A stretch of DNA of 41,564 bases from assembly GCA_021783435.1 (NCBI GenBank), contig JAJXUC010000015.1:1-41564 (forward strand), given 5' to 3'. Of the stretch, positions 17,144 to 25,307 are shown one piece after another. Each line of letters begins with the position of its first letter. The stretch's first letter is position 1. The position numbers were made by a program, and so were the translations under genes. The notes under the pieces are model-generated. The model was not told the DNA's origin and did no database searches. It saw only the letters and a program-made list of their open reading frames with translations. The stretch is from Pseudomonadota bacterium (GTDB lineage Bacteria; Pseudomonadota; Gammaproteobacteria; Burkholderiales; Burkholderiaceae).

Positions 17144-18298
17144 TTAGGCGAGTTGGGTCGCCGGCATCGCCGATGGCGCGCCATGAGCGAAGATCCTGAG
17201 CAAGGCCTTGCCCGACTCGTCAAAGACATGAACACGGTCCCGCGGAATGGAAATGCCAAGCCGCTCTCCGGGGCGTGCGCTGAAGTGGCCTGGTGCCTTG
17301 ATCACCCAGTTGTCGCGACCTTCCCCGGCGTCGACGTAGAAATAGGTGGCTTCTCCAAGGCGCTCCTGCCAACGCACGTCACGGTGCAAACGCGAGCCCT
17401 CGCCTCCGATCTCGGCGTCCTCGGGGCGAATGCCGATCGTGAGCGCCGTTCCTTGGCTGTGCCCCCGCGCATCAATGTTGGCCTCGAGACGTTCCCCGGT
17501 GCGCAGTTGCAACGTGGCGCGCTCTGAGGACGCATCGAGTAGCGTTGCGGCTGCGAAATTCATCTTGGGCGAGCCGATGAAACTCGCGACAAACCGATTG
17601 CGCGGGTGGTGATACAACTCGAGCGGCGTGCCGCATTGGGCCACGCTGCAGCTCTCTGCCGCATCCGAGTTGAGAAGGACGATCCGATCCGCGAGGGTCA
17701 TGGCCTCGACTTGATCGTGCGTCACGTAGATGGCGCTCGCGCGCCCGAAGTCGCGGTGCAATTTGGCGATCTCGAAGCGCGTTTGAACCCGCAGAGCCGC
17801 ATCCAGATTGGACAGCGGCTCGTCGAACAGGAACACTCCAGGTTCACGAACAATCGCGCGACCGATGGCCACCCGCTGCCGCTGTCCGCCGGACAGCGCC
17901 TTGGGCATTCGGTCCAGCAGGGAGTCGAGTTGAAGAATGCGTGCCGCGGCCATGACGCGACGCTGAATATCCGCCTTGTCGACCTTGGCCAGTCGTAGAC
18001 CAAACGCCATGTTTTCGAACACGCTCATGTGCGGGAACAAGGCGTAGCTCTGGAACACCATGGCCACACCGCGTTTCGCCGGAGAGACGTCGTTCATGGG
18101 CTGGCCATTGATGAACAGGGCACCGCGGCTGATCGTCTCCAGCCCTGCAATCATGCGCAGCAGCGTCGATTTGCCACATCCTGAAGGGCCGACGAAAACG
18201 CAGAATTCGTTTTCGCCAATATTCAGGCAAACGTCCTTGATCACGGAGGCATGATCACCGTAGGCCTTGAACACATGATCCAGTTGAATGCTCGCCAT
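17144..18298 (-). CDS. CUT1 ABC transporter ATPase (MalK/UgpC/MsmK type)
   Basis: Energises the CUT1 importer of the same operon. 384 residues. Walker [11 protein letters not shown]-loop [14 protein letters not shown], signature [14 protein letters not shown], Walker [14 protein letters not shown] and the H-loop YVTHDQVEA are all intact. The C-terminal region from about 240 is the MOI/OB-type regulatory domain, starting after [14 protein letters not shown]. The start at 18298 fits the family. It lies between the dehydratase and the beta-galactosidase. It is more G+C-rich than the permease genes it serves. MalK-type proteins can serve several CUT1 systems, so it might also power the second one at 40271-41564, which however has its own. 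Confidence 0.93.
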   Translation of the reverse strand: MASIQLDHVFKAYGDHASVIKDVCLNIGENEFCVFVGPSGCGKSTLLRMIAGLETISRGALFINGQPMNDVSPAKRGVAMVFQSYALFPHMSVFENMAFGLRLAKVDKADIQRRVMAAARILQLDSLLDRMPKALSGGQRQRVAIGRAIVREPGVFLFDEPLSNLDAALRVQTRFEIAKLHRDFGRASAIYVTHDQVEAMTLADRIVLLNSDAAESCSVAQCGTPLELYHHPRNRFVASFIGSPKMNFAAATLLDASSERATLQLRTGERLEANIDARGHSQGTALTIGIRPEDAEIGGEGSRLHRDVRWQERLGEATYFYVDAGEGRDNWVIKAPGHFSARPGERLGISIPRDRVHVFDESGKALLRIFAHGAPSAMPATQLA

Positions 18299-18376
18299 GG
18301 CGTGATTTACTCCCTACGAAACTGTCCGGATTCGAGATTCATGCGCGCATCTCCGCAGTGAGGGCGGTGGTGGTCG

Positions 18377-20107
18377 TCAATGGGACTCACGCGGCACGGC
18401 ATCGCCACGGCAGCCCACCAGAAAATCGAGATCCGCGCCCAGGTTGGCCTGCTGCACATGCTGGACGTAGAGCCGCGCATAGCCCGAGGCGGGAATCGCA
18501 GGCGCACTCCAGGCTGCTCTGCGACGTTCGAGTTCGGCTGCATCGACCAGCAACTGAAGATGCCGGCGCTCGACATCAAGCTCGATCATGTCGCCCTCTT
18601 GCACCAGTGCCAAAGGACCGCCAGCGGCGGCCTCGGGTGCGACATGGAGAATGACCGTGCCGTACGCCGTGCCGCTCATGCGGGCATCGGAGATGCGCAC
18701 CATGTCGGTGACCCCGGCGCGCAACAACTTCGGGGGCAGTCCCATATTGCCGACTTCGGCCATCCCTGGATAGCCTTTCGGGCCGCAATTCTTCAACACC
18801 AGGATCGAGCTGGGCTCGACCGCCAGATCGGGGGCGTCAATGCGCTGCTTGTAGTCTTCGATCGATTCGAAGACGACGGCGCGCCCCGTGTGGCGAAGCA
18901 GCGCAGGCGTGGCTGCAGAGGGCTTGATGACGGCGCCATCGGGCGCCAAATTACCGCGCAGAACCGCCAGCCCGCCCTGCGCGACCAGTGGCTTGTCCAA
19001 AGGGCGGATGACCTCATCATCGAAGCACTCCGCCTGCGCAACGTTTTGCGCCAACGTCAGGCCATTGACGCTGACGGCGTCGGCGTGCAGCAGACCCGCC
19101 TCCAACAAGCGCCGCATCACTGCCGGCAGGCCTCCCGCGTAGTAGAAATCTTCCATCAGAAAACGCCCGGACGGCATGAGGTCGACGATGGTGGGAATGT
19201 CGCGACCCAGTCGATCCCAGTCCTCAAGGCTCAATGGAACACCCACACGACCGGCGATGGCCAGGAGGTGAATCACGGCATTGGTCGAACCCCCGATGGC
19301 TCCACAAACACGAATGGCGTTTTCAAAGGCGTGGCGAGTCAGGATGTGCGACAGGCGGACTTCACGCCGCACCATCTCGACGATCTGTCTGCCGGCCCGT
19401 TGGGCAAGCTCGGAGCGCCGCGAATCGACGGCGGGGATGGCGGCGTTGTCGGGCAGCGCAACACCGAGTGCTTCGGCCAGGCATGCCATCGTCGAAGCGG
19501 TTCCCATCGTCATGCATACGCCAGCTGAACGCGACATGCAACTCTCGGCCTGCATGAACTCGACATGACTCATGGTGCCCGCTGCAACGGCGGCAGCAAA
19601 TTTCCAGACATGGGTTCCGGATCCGATCGTCTCGCCTCGGTAACGGCCATTGAGCATGGCGCCACCGGAGACCACGATGGTCGGAAGATCGACACTCGCC
19701 GCGCCCATCAGCGTCGCGGGGGTCGTCTTGTCGCAGCCGGCGAGCAGCACCACGCCATCGAGCGGATGGGCCCGCAAGGCCTCTTCGACGTCGATGCTGG
19801 CGAGATTGCGATACAGCATCGCCGTCGGTCGCATCAGTGTTTCGCCCAATGAACTCACCGGGAACTCCAATGGCAGTCCTCCGGCTTGCAGGACGCCATG
19901 GCGCACCTTGTCGGCAAGTTGCCGAAAGTGCTGGTTGCAGGGCGTCAGCTCGCTCCAGGTGTTGCAGATGCCGATGACAGGCCTGCCATCGAAGCTGTCA
20001 TCCGGCAGTCCCTCGCTTTTCATCCAGCTGCGGTGAATGAAATGATCTTTGCTGCTGCCGCCGAACCAGGCTTGCGATCGGCGTTTTTTGGGAGGTGTCT
20101 CGGACAT
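18377..20107 (-). CDS. IlvD/Edd-family sugar-acid dehydratase, probable galactonate/arabinonate dehydratase
   Basis: Removes water from an aldonate to give the 2-keto-3-deoxy acid, here most likely D-galactonate. 576 residues from the ATG at 20107. The opening RSQAWFG is typical of pentonate/hexonate dehydratases. Three cysteines expected to bind the [2Fe-2S] cluster are visible: C57 in ELTPCNQ, C125 in AGCDKTTPA and C198 in SAGVCMTMG. GGSTNAVIHL and the active-site serine in ARMSGTAYG are also present. Most bacteria use an enolase-superfamily DgoD for this step, so an IlvD-type enzyme is a replacement. Related enzymes accept L-arabinonate, D-fuconate and D-galactonate. It is the first gene of the operon, with the candidate operator 43 bases upstream. 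Confidence 0.9.
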   Translation of the reverse strand: MSETPPKKRRSQAWFGGSSKDHFIHRSWMKSEGLPDDSFDGRPVIGICNTWSELTPCNQHFRQLADKVRHGVLQAGGLPLEFPVSSLGETLMRPTAMLYRNLASIDVEEALRAHPLDGVVLLAGCDKTTPATLMGAASVDLPTIVVSGGAMLNGRYRGETIGSGTHVWKFAAAVAAGTMSHVEFMQAESCMSRSAGVCMTMGTASTMACLAEALGVALPDNAAIPAVDSRRSELAQRAGRQIVEMVRREVRLSHILTRHAFENAIRVCGAIGGSTNAVIHLLAIAGRVGVPLSLEDWDRLGRDIPTIVDLMPSGRFLMEDFYYAGGLPAVMRRLLEAGLLHADAVSVNGLTLAQNVAQAECFDDEVIRPLDKPLVAQGGLAVLRGNLAPDGAVIKPSAATPALLRHTGRAVVFESIEDYKQRIDAPDLAVEPSSILVLKNCGPKGYPGMAEVGNMGLPPKLLRAGVTDMVRISDARMSGTAYGTVILHVAPEAAAGGPLALVQEGDMIELDVERRHLQLLVDAAELERRRAAWSAPAIPASGYARLYVQHVQQANLGADLDFLVGCRGDAVPRESH

Positions 20108-20149
20108 GAGCAAACTCAGGGCTGGAGCAATCCAGCGGGCTTTGAAGTT

Positions 20150-20163
20150 CAATCATCATACAA
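20150..20163 (-). promoter_or_regulatory. Candidate DgoR operator before the dehydratase operon
   Basis: On the minus strand this reads TTGTATGATGATTG, identical in all 14 bases to the site in the dgoR/dgoK region. It lies about 43 bases before the dehydratase start. The included TATGAT could be the -10 of the long operon, preceded by an AT-rich TTTTTTATT stretch. Placement over the promoter suggests repression. Confidence 0.6.
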
Positions 20164-20393
20164 ATAAAAAACATGCCGGTGATCCGGGTTTTCCCGTGGC
20201 ACGGGTACGGGCGCGCGCAGCCCTTCGCCGAGCAGCACGGCGGTCATGCCGCGCTGTCGACACGGGATCTTGGGCTGTTGTGGCCGCATGGCCGTCTGCC
20301 ATGCGGTTGCTCGAAGCCGCGGGCGGGCGAGCTTGCGCAGCCTGGGCGCAACGGCAGGATGAGGGCCTGTCACGCGAGTCTTGCGCCCGCGTT
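20164..20393. other. Non-coding gap between dehydratase promoter and Gpr gene
   Basis: Part of a 319-base gap (20108-20426). Apart from the operator and the hairpin listed separately, I see only an AT-rich stretch at 20161-20172 that may hold the promoter. Open frames here (such as a 74-codon one on the minus strand) have no family resemblance and overlap the promoter, so I do not call a gene. Confidence 0.5.
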
Positions 20394-20414
20394 GCCCCAG
20401 GATGGTCCTGGGGC
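20394..20414 (-). terminator. Hairpin after the gpr-like gene
   Basis: Perfect 9-bp inverted repeat, arms 20394-20402 and 20406-20414 with a 3-base loop, starting 12 bases after the reductase stop. It is strong but has no U-tract, so termination may be partial or factor-dependent. It insulates the CUT2 operon from the dehydratase operon downstream. Confidence 0.55.
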
Positions 20415-20426
20415 ACGATTGCGACG

Positions 20427-21479
20427 TCAGGTCACGGCCTGGTCGGTCGCTGGTTTACGCCACAGATCGATTCCACCCTCTGCGGCGTGGATGTCGATTT
20501 CACGAAGCTCGTCAGGCGTGAAATGCAAGTTGGACAGAGCCCGCACGTTGTCGACGATTTGCTCGGGACGGCTGGCGCCGATGAGGGCCGAGGTCACCCG
20601 GTCGTGCCGGAGCACCCATGCCAGCGCCATCTGGGCCAGCGACTGACCGCGGCTGTGCGCAATGTCGTTGAGTTTGCGCGCGCGCAGGATGTTCTCGTCG
20701 CTGAGATGATCAGGACGCAAAGAGCCGCCACCGGGCCTGTGAATGCGGGCATCGCCCGGGACGCCACGCAGGTATTTGTTCGTCAGCAAACCCTGTGCCA
20801 GCGGCGTAAAGGCGATGCAGCCGGCACCAACCTCCCCCAGTGCGTCGAGCAAGCCGCCTTCGATCCAGCGGTTGAACAGGTTGTAGGAGGGTTGATGGAT
20901 CAGCAGCGGAATGTTGTCCGCGGCGAGTAGCCTGGACATGGTGCGCGTGGCCTCGGCTGAGTATGAAGAAATGCCGACGTAGAGGGCTTTGCCCGACCGC
21001 ACGGCCTGCGCCAAGGCAGAGGCTGTTTCCTCGAGCGGCGTATGCGCGTCGAATCGATGCGAGTAGAAAATGTCGACGTACTCCAGGCCCATCCGCTTGA
21101 GGCTCTGATCCAGGCTGGCGAGCACATACTTCCTCGATCCGCCGCCCTGCCCATACGGCCCGGGCCACATGTCCCAGCCCGCTTTGCTCGAGATGATGAG
21201 TTCATCCCGGTAGGGTTTGAAGTCACGTCGGAGATGGGTGCCGAAGTTTTCTTCCGCACTGCCGTATGGCGGACCGTAGTTGTTCGCCAGATCGAAATGC
21301 GTGATGCCCAGATCAAAGGCCGTGCGCAGCATGTCGCGCTGCCGATCCAGGGGTGTCGTGTCTCCGAAGTTATGCCAGAGCCCCAAGGAAATGGCGGGGA
21401 GATCGAGACCCGAGCGACCGCAACGGCGGTAAAGCATGGGGCCCTCGTAGCGCGATGCTGAGGCTTGGTATGTGGCCAT
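20427..21479 (-). CDS. gpr: Aldo/keto reductase, L-glyceraldehyde 3-phosphate reductase (YghZ/Gpr type)
   Basis: NADPH-dependent aldo/keto reductase of 350 residues. It is strikingly close to Escherichia coli YghZ in its blocks: SLGLWHNFGD, FDLGITHFDLANNYGPPYGSAEENFG, the catalytic-region KAGWDMWPGPYG, SLKRMGLEYVDIFYSHRFD, LLIHQPSYNLFNRW, GCIAFTPLAQGLLTNKYL, and SALIGASRPEQI for cofactor binding. YghZ reduces L-glyceraldehyde 3-phosphate, a step that yields sn-glycerol 3-phosphate. The barrel tyrosine is in LANNYG. The frame is open far upstream, but the family begins at the ATG at 21479. It is the last gene of the minus-strand CUT2 operon, 61 bases after the ROK gene. It may act in series with the GlpD-type enzyme encoded 12 kb away. 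Confidence 0.88.
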   Translation of the reverse strand: MATYQASASRYEGPMLYRRCGRSGLDLPAISLGLWHNFGDTTPLDRQRDMLRTAFDLGITHFDLANNYGPPYGSAEENFGTHLRRDFKPYRDELIISSKAGWDMWPGPYGQGGGSRKYVLASLDQSLKRMGLEYVDIFYSHRFDAHTPLEETASALAQAVRSGKALYVGISSYSAEATRTMSRLLAADNIPLLIHQPSYNLFNRWIEGGLLDALGEVGAGCIAFTPLAQGLLTNKYLRGVPGDARIHRPGGGSLRPDHLSDENILRARKLNDIAHSRGQSLAQMALAWVLRHDRVTSALIGASRPEQIVDNVRALSNLHFTPDELREIDIHAAEGGIDLWRKPATDQAVT

Positions 21480-21540
21480 GGTGGTTGACGTGAGGTTTGC
21501 GTTGCGCCCGGACTCGGGGCGGGAATTCAAGGCTGGGGGT

Positions 21541-22776
21541 TCAGGGCTGAGCCTTGAGGAAAAGATCACGATTCGGCATGAAATTCGCGTACAACGGAAG
21601 CAACGCGCCGCCGAGCCCGCGGGCATCGCTGCCCACCTGGCCGGCCATGATCGTGGGTTTTGCGACCCCTTGCCAATCGTAAAGCTCCAGTGCCTGTTGC
21701 ACGTGGCTGATGAGCGCATCCAAAAGGCTGCGGCTGAACGAGCCGTCCATGATGACGCGGTCGATGTCGAGGAAACAGGCCGCGCTGCTGATCGCCATCG
21801 CGATCGCGGTGGATGCATTGGATAGCCAGACCTGCGTGTGCTCGAGCCACGGTGCCTGATGCGCGCGCGCATCGCGCCACGCGCCGGCGTCGAGTCCGGC
21901 AGCGCGATAGGCCACTTGCAACTGGTGCAGCGAGGCCAGGCTGAGCAACTGCGGTGGATAGTGCGGCTGGTTTGCGCTGGCCATGCCGACAGGCAACGAG
22001 CCCACCGCGCCGGCATTGCCATGCGCCCCGGCATGCAACTGACTGTCGAGAACAATGCCGCCACCAATGAAGGTGCCGACGTAGTAGTACAGGAAATTGC
22101 GCTCCGCGTGACCGCGGCCGACGACAAGTTCGGCCACACAGGCAGCCGTCGTATCTTTGACGAAGCTGATCGGGACATCGAACATCTCGCCGATGCGCTC
22201 GGGAATGTCGATGTTGGCCCATCGCTGGGCGATATCCGGCCCCATGCCGAGAAGTTCCTGCCAGCTCCCGAGTGACAGCGGCGCCGCAACGCCGATGCCA
22301 CACAACAGCTTGGCCTTGTCGGCGTCGAGCGTCTGCAGGATGCGCGCCACCATGCCCTGGATTTCTCCGAACAGGACATCGGGTTCCGGCAAGGCATACT
22401 CGACACTCAGCCGCTGGCGCACGCGCGCGCAAAAATCAACCAGCAGCACCTCCGCGTTGTGCCGGCCAATCGTCAGGCCGATCGAGAATGCTCCATCCGG
22501 GTTCAAGGCCATGGGTACCGAGGGCTGACCGACCTTGCCTCGAATCCTGTTGAGCTTCAAGACCAGGCCGTCGGCATCGAGGCGGGCGATGATCAGCTGC
22601 ACGGTCTGCGCCGTGAGATGCGTCATCCGCGCGATCTCGGCCTTCGAGGCACTCCCGCTGAGGCGAATCGCCTGGAGAACCACCCGTTCGTTGAACTGGC
22701 GCATCCCCACTTGATTGGAGCCCCGCGGCCGCAGCGTGGGCCTGGATACGGAGGACACCATCTGCTCCTGGTTCAT
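21541..22776 (-). CDS. ROK-family transcriptional repressor
   Basis: 411 residues: an N-terminal winged helix (about 28-85, with SKAEIARMTHLTAQTVQLIIARL) and a C-terminal ROK sugar-binding domain. The ATP-binding motif of ROK kinases (DxGGT) reads IGLTIGRHN, and the usual zinc-binding cysteine cluster is replaced by HAGAHGNAGAVGSLP, so it cannot be a working kinase and lacks the standard zinc site. This is typical of a pure regulator of the XylR/Mlc type, here at the far end of that range. It lies inside the operon of a CUT2 transporter and probably controls it. A matching 25-base imperfect inverted repeat lies before the binding-protein gene at 26422-26446. The inducer is unknown. Confidence 0.88.
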   Translation of the reverse strand: MNQEQMVSSVSRPTLRPRGSNQVGMRQFNERVVLQAIRLSGSASKAEIARMTHLTAQTVQLIIARLDADGLVLKLNRIRGKVGQPSVPMALNPDGAFSIGLTIGRHNAEVLLVDFCARVRQRLSVEYALPEPDVLFGEIQGMVARILQTLDADKAKLLCGIGVAAPLSLGSWQELLGMGPDIAQRWANIDIPERIGEMFDVPISFVKDTTAACVAELVVGRGHAERNFLYYYVGTFIGGGIVLDSQLHAGAHGNAGAVGSLPVGMASANQPHYPPQLLSLASLHQLQVAYRAAGLDAGAWRDARAHQAPWLEHTQVWLSNASTAIAMAISSAACFLDIDRVIMDGSFSRSLLDALISHVQQALELYDWQGVAKPTIMAGQVGSDARGLGGALLPLYANFMPNRDLFLKAQP

Positions 22777-22828
22777 GGGTCACTTGGCGGGGAAGCGTTG
22801 GGGCGCTCGGGTAGGCGCACTCCAGCCG

Positions 22829-23281
22829 TCAGGCTTCAAAGGCGGTGATGACGCCCTTCTTGAACAGGAAGTTGGCGAAAGGCTCCAACTCCCCGGTCTG
22901 CACGATGGCGTAGGCGCTGCGAACCCTGTCGTAAAAGGCAAAGCGCTCCACGGCCTCGCAGCCATTCGCACCCACACCCTCATGGCGCTCGACCAGCGCC
23001 AGGACGTCCCGTTGCAGGGCCGAGCGAAAACCCTCCGGCTGGTTGCCGACGTGCATGAAGGCAACGGGGCAGTCGACCGCACGATCCAGCGGGAACAGCG
23101 AGAGCACTGCCCGGCAAGCGCTGCGCATGCTGGTTCCCGACAAGCGGAACACGCGCTGGCTGGCACCCATGGACATGGCACAGAAGTTGGCATCGACAAC
23201 GGCGATTTCATCTCCATGCCCCATTTCGCACAGGGTCTTCAACACCTCGGGGGTGAGGACGGGATCGATGTTTTTGAGCAT
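22829..23281 (-). CDS. RbsD/FucU-family sugar mutarotase
   Basis: Interconverts anomeric or ring forms of a free monosaccharide after uptake. 150 residues, the size of FucU. The N-terminal LKTLCEMGHGDEIAVVDANFCA carries the catalytic His and Asp of the family, and the C-terminal FYDRVRSAYAIVQTGELEPFANFLFKKGV is the second family block. GHGDEI and a Tyr in FYDR fit FucU (L-fucose and similar pyranoses) better than RbsD (ribose), whose length is about 139. ATG at 23281. It lies between the CUT2 ATPase and the ROK gene, so it handles the sugar brought in by that transporter. Confidence 0.88.
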   Translation of the reverse strand: MLKNIDPVLTPEVLKTLCEMGHGDEIAVVDANFCAMSMGASQRVFRLSGTSMRSACRAVLSLFPLDRAVDCPVAFMHVGNQPEGFRSALQRDVLALVERHEGVGANGCEAVERFAFYDRVRSAYAIVQTGELEPFANFLFKKGVITAFEA

Positions 23282-23371
23282 GCAGATTTTGAGAAAGCAG
23301 GGTTGGAGAAATTGAACTTTCGGTCGGACAACGACGCGAGTCAGTCAACATGTGCGGGCCTGGAGAACGCG

Positions 23372-24169
23372 CTAACTCAGGCATTCTGCAGGCAAATCCT
23401 GTGCCTGCATGGCACCAGTCATCACGGCCACCGTGTCGCTCATGCTGATGCGTTTCGGGTTGACGATGGCCGCGCGCCGTCCGAGGCGCTGGATGTGGAT
23501 CCGGTCGGCAATTTCGAACACATGCGGCATGTTGTGGCTGATGATGATCACCGGCAAGCCCTTGTCGCGCACGTTGCGGATCAACTGGAGCACCATATTG
23601 CCCTCCTTGACACCCAGTGCGGCCGTGGGCTCGTCCATGATGACGACATGCCGGGCGAAGGCCGCGCTGCGTGCAACGGCAACACCCTGACGCTGTCCGC
23701 CGGAGAGCGTCTCGACCGCCTGCGTGATCGACCGCAGGCCGATTTTCAGGCCGTCCATGTACGACTGGGATTCCACGAGCATGCGCTTCTTGTCCAAAAG
23801 GCGCATGAACCGCCCCAGCCTGCCGGGGCGCAAGATTTCGCGCCCGAGGAACAGGTTCTCCGCGATGGTCATCGCGGGCACCACGGCCAAGTCCTGATAG
23901 ACCGTCTCGATGCCCTCGCGGCGCGCATCGATCGGACTCTTGAAGCTGACCTGGGCGCCGTCCAGGAGGATCTGCCCCTCGTCGGGGACCATCGCTCCCG
24001 AGAGCGCCTTGATGAGCGACGACTTGCCGGCGCCGTTGTCGCCGATCACGGCGAGGATTTCCCCGCTGCGCAACTCGAAGTCGGTGCCGTCGAGCGCGGT
24101 GACATGGCCGTAGCGCTTGGTGAGTCCGCGCGCTTCGAGCACCAGCTTTTGTGCCTGCATCTGGGACAT
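23372..24169 (-). CDS. Single-domain CUT2 sugar ABC transporter ATPase (FrcA-like)
   Basis: Drives a CUT2-type (ribose/fructose/xylose) importer. 265 residues with one nucleotide-binding domain: Walker A GDNGAGKSS, Q-loop VYQDLAVVPAMTI, signature LSGGQRQGVAVARS, Walker B VVIMDEPTAALGV and H-loop IISHNMPH. Most CUT2 ATPases (RbsA, AraG) have two fused domains of about 500 residues in all; this one resembles FrcA with a single domain. ATG at 24169 is preferred to the ATG at 24175 because the GAGG is eight bases before the former but only two before the latter. The 24175 start would overlap the permease stop as ATGA. The frame upstream of the start is open but is a shadow of the permease. Confidence 0.9.
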   Translation of the reverse strand: MSQMQAQKLVLEARGLTKRYGHVTALDGTDFELRSGEILAVIGDNGAGKSSLIKALSGAMVPDEGQILLDGAQVSFKSPIDARREGIETVYQDLAVVPAMTIAENLFLGREILRPGRLGRFMRLLDKKRMLVESQSYMDGLKIGLRSITQAVETLSGGQRQGVAVARSAAFARHVVIMDEPTAALGVKEGNMVLQLIRNVRDKGLPVIIISHNMPHVFEIADRIHIQRLGRRAAIVNPKRISMSDTVAVMTGAMQAQDLPAECLS

Positions 24170-24171
24170 GC

Positions 24172-25158
24172 TCATCTCCTCTTGTGGACCATCTGATCTG
24201 TCGCCACGGCGAGCAAAACCAAGATCCCCGTGATCAACATCTGGTAGACCGATTGCACCCCCATCAAGGTGAGCCCATTGACGAAGACGCCGACGATGAG
24301 GGCACCGACGAGCGACCCCAGCACCACGCCCCGGCCGCCGAACAGGCTGGTGCCGCCGAGCACCACCGCCGTGATGCTGGCCAGGTTGTCGGTCTGCCCC
24401 GCTTGGGGGTCGCCGACCCCCGTGCGTGCCACCGACAGCAGCGCGGCGATGCCGTAGAGCAGCCCAGCCGCGGTGTAGACACCCAGCAGAACCCGGTTCG
24501 TCGCGATGCCGGTCAGGCGCGCAGACTCGATGTTGTTGCCCACGGCATACACATGCCGCCCGGGTGCGGTATCGCGCAGCACCCACCAGGTCAGCAGATA
24601 AAGACCGAGCATCACCAGGGAACCCCACAGCACGGGCGCCCCGAACACCATCAGGGGATTACCCAGGGCCGTCATGGCTGGCGGCAGGTTGGTGATGGTC
24701 TCGGCGCCCGAGAAAATCTGTGTGAACGCGAAGGCAATGTTCAGCGTCGCCAGCGTGACGATGAACGACGGCAGTCGCGCCTTGGTCACGAGAAGGCCGT
24801 TGATCATGCCGAAGCCGGTGGACAGCGCAATGCCCACGACGATGGCCAGGTAGGGATCCCAGCCGTACTGGACGGCGAATTTCGCCATCGCCACATTGGC
24901 CAGCGCCATGATGGCGCCGCAACTCAAGTCGATGCCTGCCGTCAGGATGATCAAGGTCTGGCCGATGGCGATCGTGCCGACGACCATCACCTGTTGCAGG
25001 ATGAGGGAGAAGTTTTGAAGACTGAGGAAGCGATCGCTCTGTGTCGAGAAAAACAGGCAGGCCAGGAGCAGCGCGGCGAGCGGTCCGAGACTGGATAAAG
25101 GCAGGAAGCCGGTGGGCCAATGAGCTCGAGTGAGTGATTTCACGATTTCTCCAGGCAT
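24172..25158 (-). CDS. CUT2 sugar ABC transporter permease
   Basis: Inner-membrane channel of the CUT2 importer, about 328 residues with eight to ten hydrophobic segments. The hallmark GQTLIILTAGIDLSCGAIMALANV lies near the N-terminal third, and ALSTGFGMINGLLVTKARLPSFIVTLATL is next. VYAVGNNIESARLTGI and ITAVVLGGTSLFGGRG are the cytosolic loop and re-entrant loop conserved in RbsC/FrcC. ATG at 25158 is taken because the preceding frame has no family resemblance. No strong ribosome site is seen, so the start is uncertain by some residues. The gene is separated from the binding-protein gene by about 150 bases with two hairpins. Confidence 0.9.
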   Translation of the reverse strand: MPGEIVKSLTRAHWPTGFLPLSSLGPLAALLLACLFFSTQSDRFLSLQNFSLILQQVMVVGTIAIGQTLIILTAGIDLSCGAIMALANVAMAKFAVQYGWDPYLAIVVGIALSTGFGMINGLLVTKARLPSFIVTLATLNIAFAFTQIFSGAETITNLPPAMTALGNPLMVFGAPVLWGSLVMLGLYLLTWWVLRDTAPGRHVYAVGNNIESARLTGIATNRVLLGVYTAAGLLYGIAALLSVARTGVGDPQAGQTDNLASITAVVLGGTSLFGGRGVVLGSLVGALIVGVFVNGLTLMGVQSVYQMLITGILVLLAVATDQMVHKRR

Positions 25159-25231
25159 GGTGTTGAACGACTTGTGCAAGCTCACAGGGGAGCGCAGGCA
25201 CCACCTGTTTCGGCGCTTCTCATCGATCGAG

Positions 25232-25247
25232 CGGGCTTGCAAGCCCG
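25232..25247 (-). repeat. Perfect 16-base palindrome before the CUT2 permease
   Basis: The sequence CGGGCTTGCAAGCCCG is its own reverse complement. In the RNA it forms a 7-bp stem with a minimal loop. It may be a second stabilising stem behind the binding-protein cistron, or a protein-binding palindrome. Confidence 0.45.
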
Positions 25248-25271
25248 GCGCGAGACAACGTGCAGACGCTC

Positions 25272-25296
25272 CGGGCGGCCGACGCGCGACCGCCCG
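25272..25296 (-). repeat. Stem-loop after the CUT2 binding-protein gene
   Basis: Perfect 7-bp arms, 25272-25278 and 25290-25296, with an 11-base loop, starting 11 bases after the binding-protein stop. The position is typical of intercistronic stems that raise binding-protein expression over permease. No U-tract. Confidence 0.45.
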
Positions 25297-25307
25297 ACTG
25301 CGATGAC

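Noticed and set aside
20149..20373. Small 74-codon frame on the minus strand
   Set aside because: It ends over the candidate operator and promoter of the dehydratase operon and shows no conserved feature.
21480..22406. Possible fusion of the aldo/keto reductase with an upstream 309-residue part
   Set aside because: The frame is open, but the upstream part is a shadow of the ROK gene; the reductase family starts at the ATG at 21479.
22715..24196. Open frame of 493 codons on the + strand
   Set aside because: It covers the mutarotase and the CUT2 ATPase in antisense; its protein is rich in His, Arg and Gln without family motifs.
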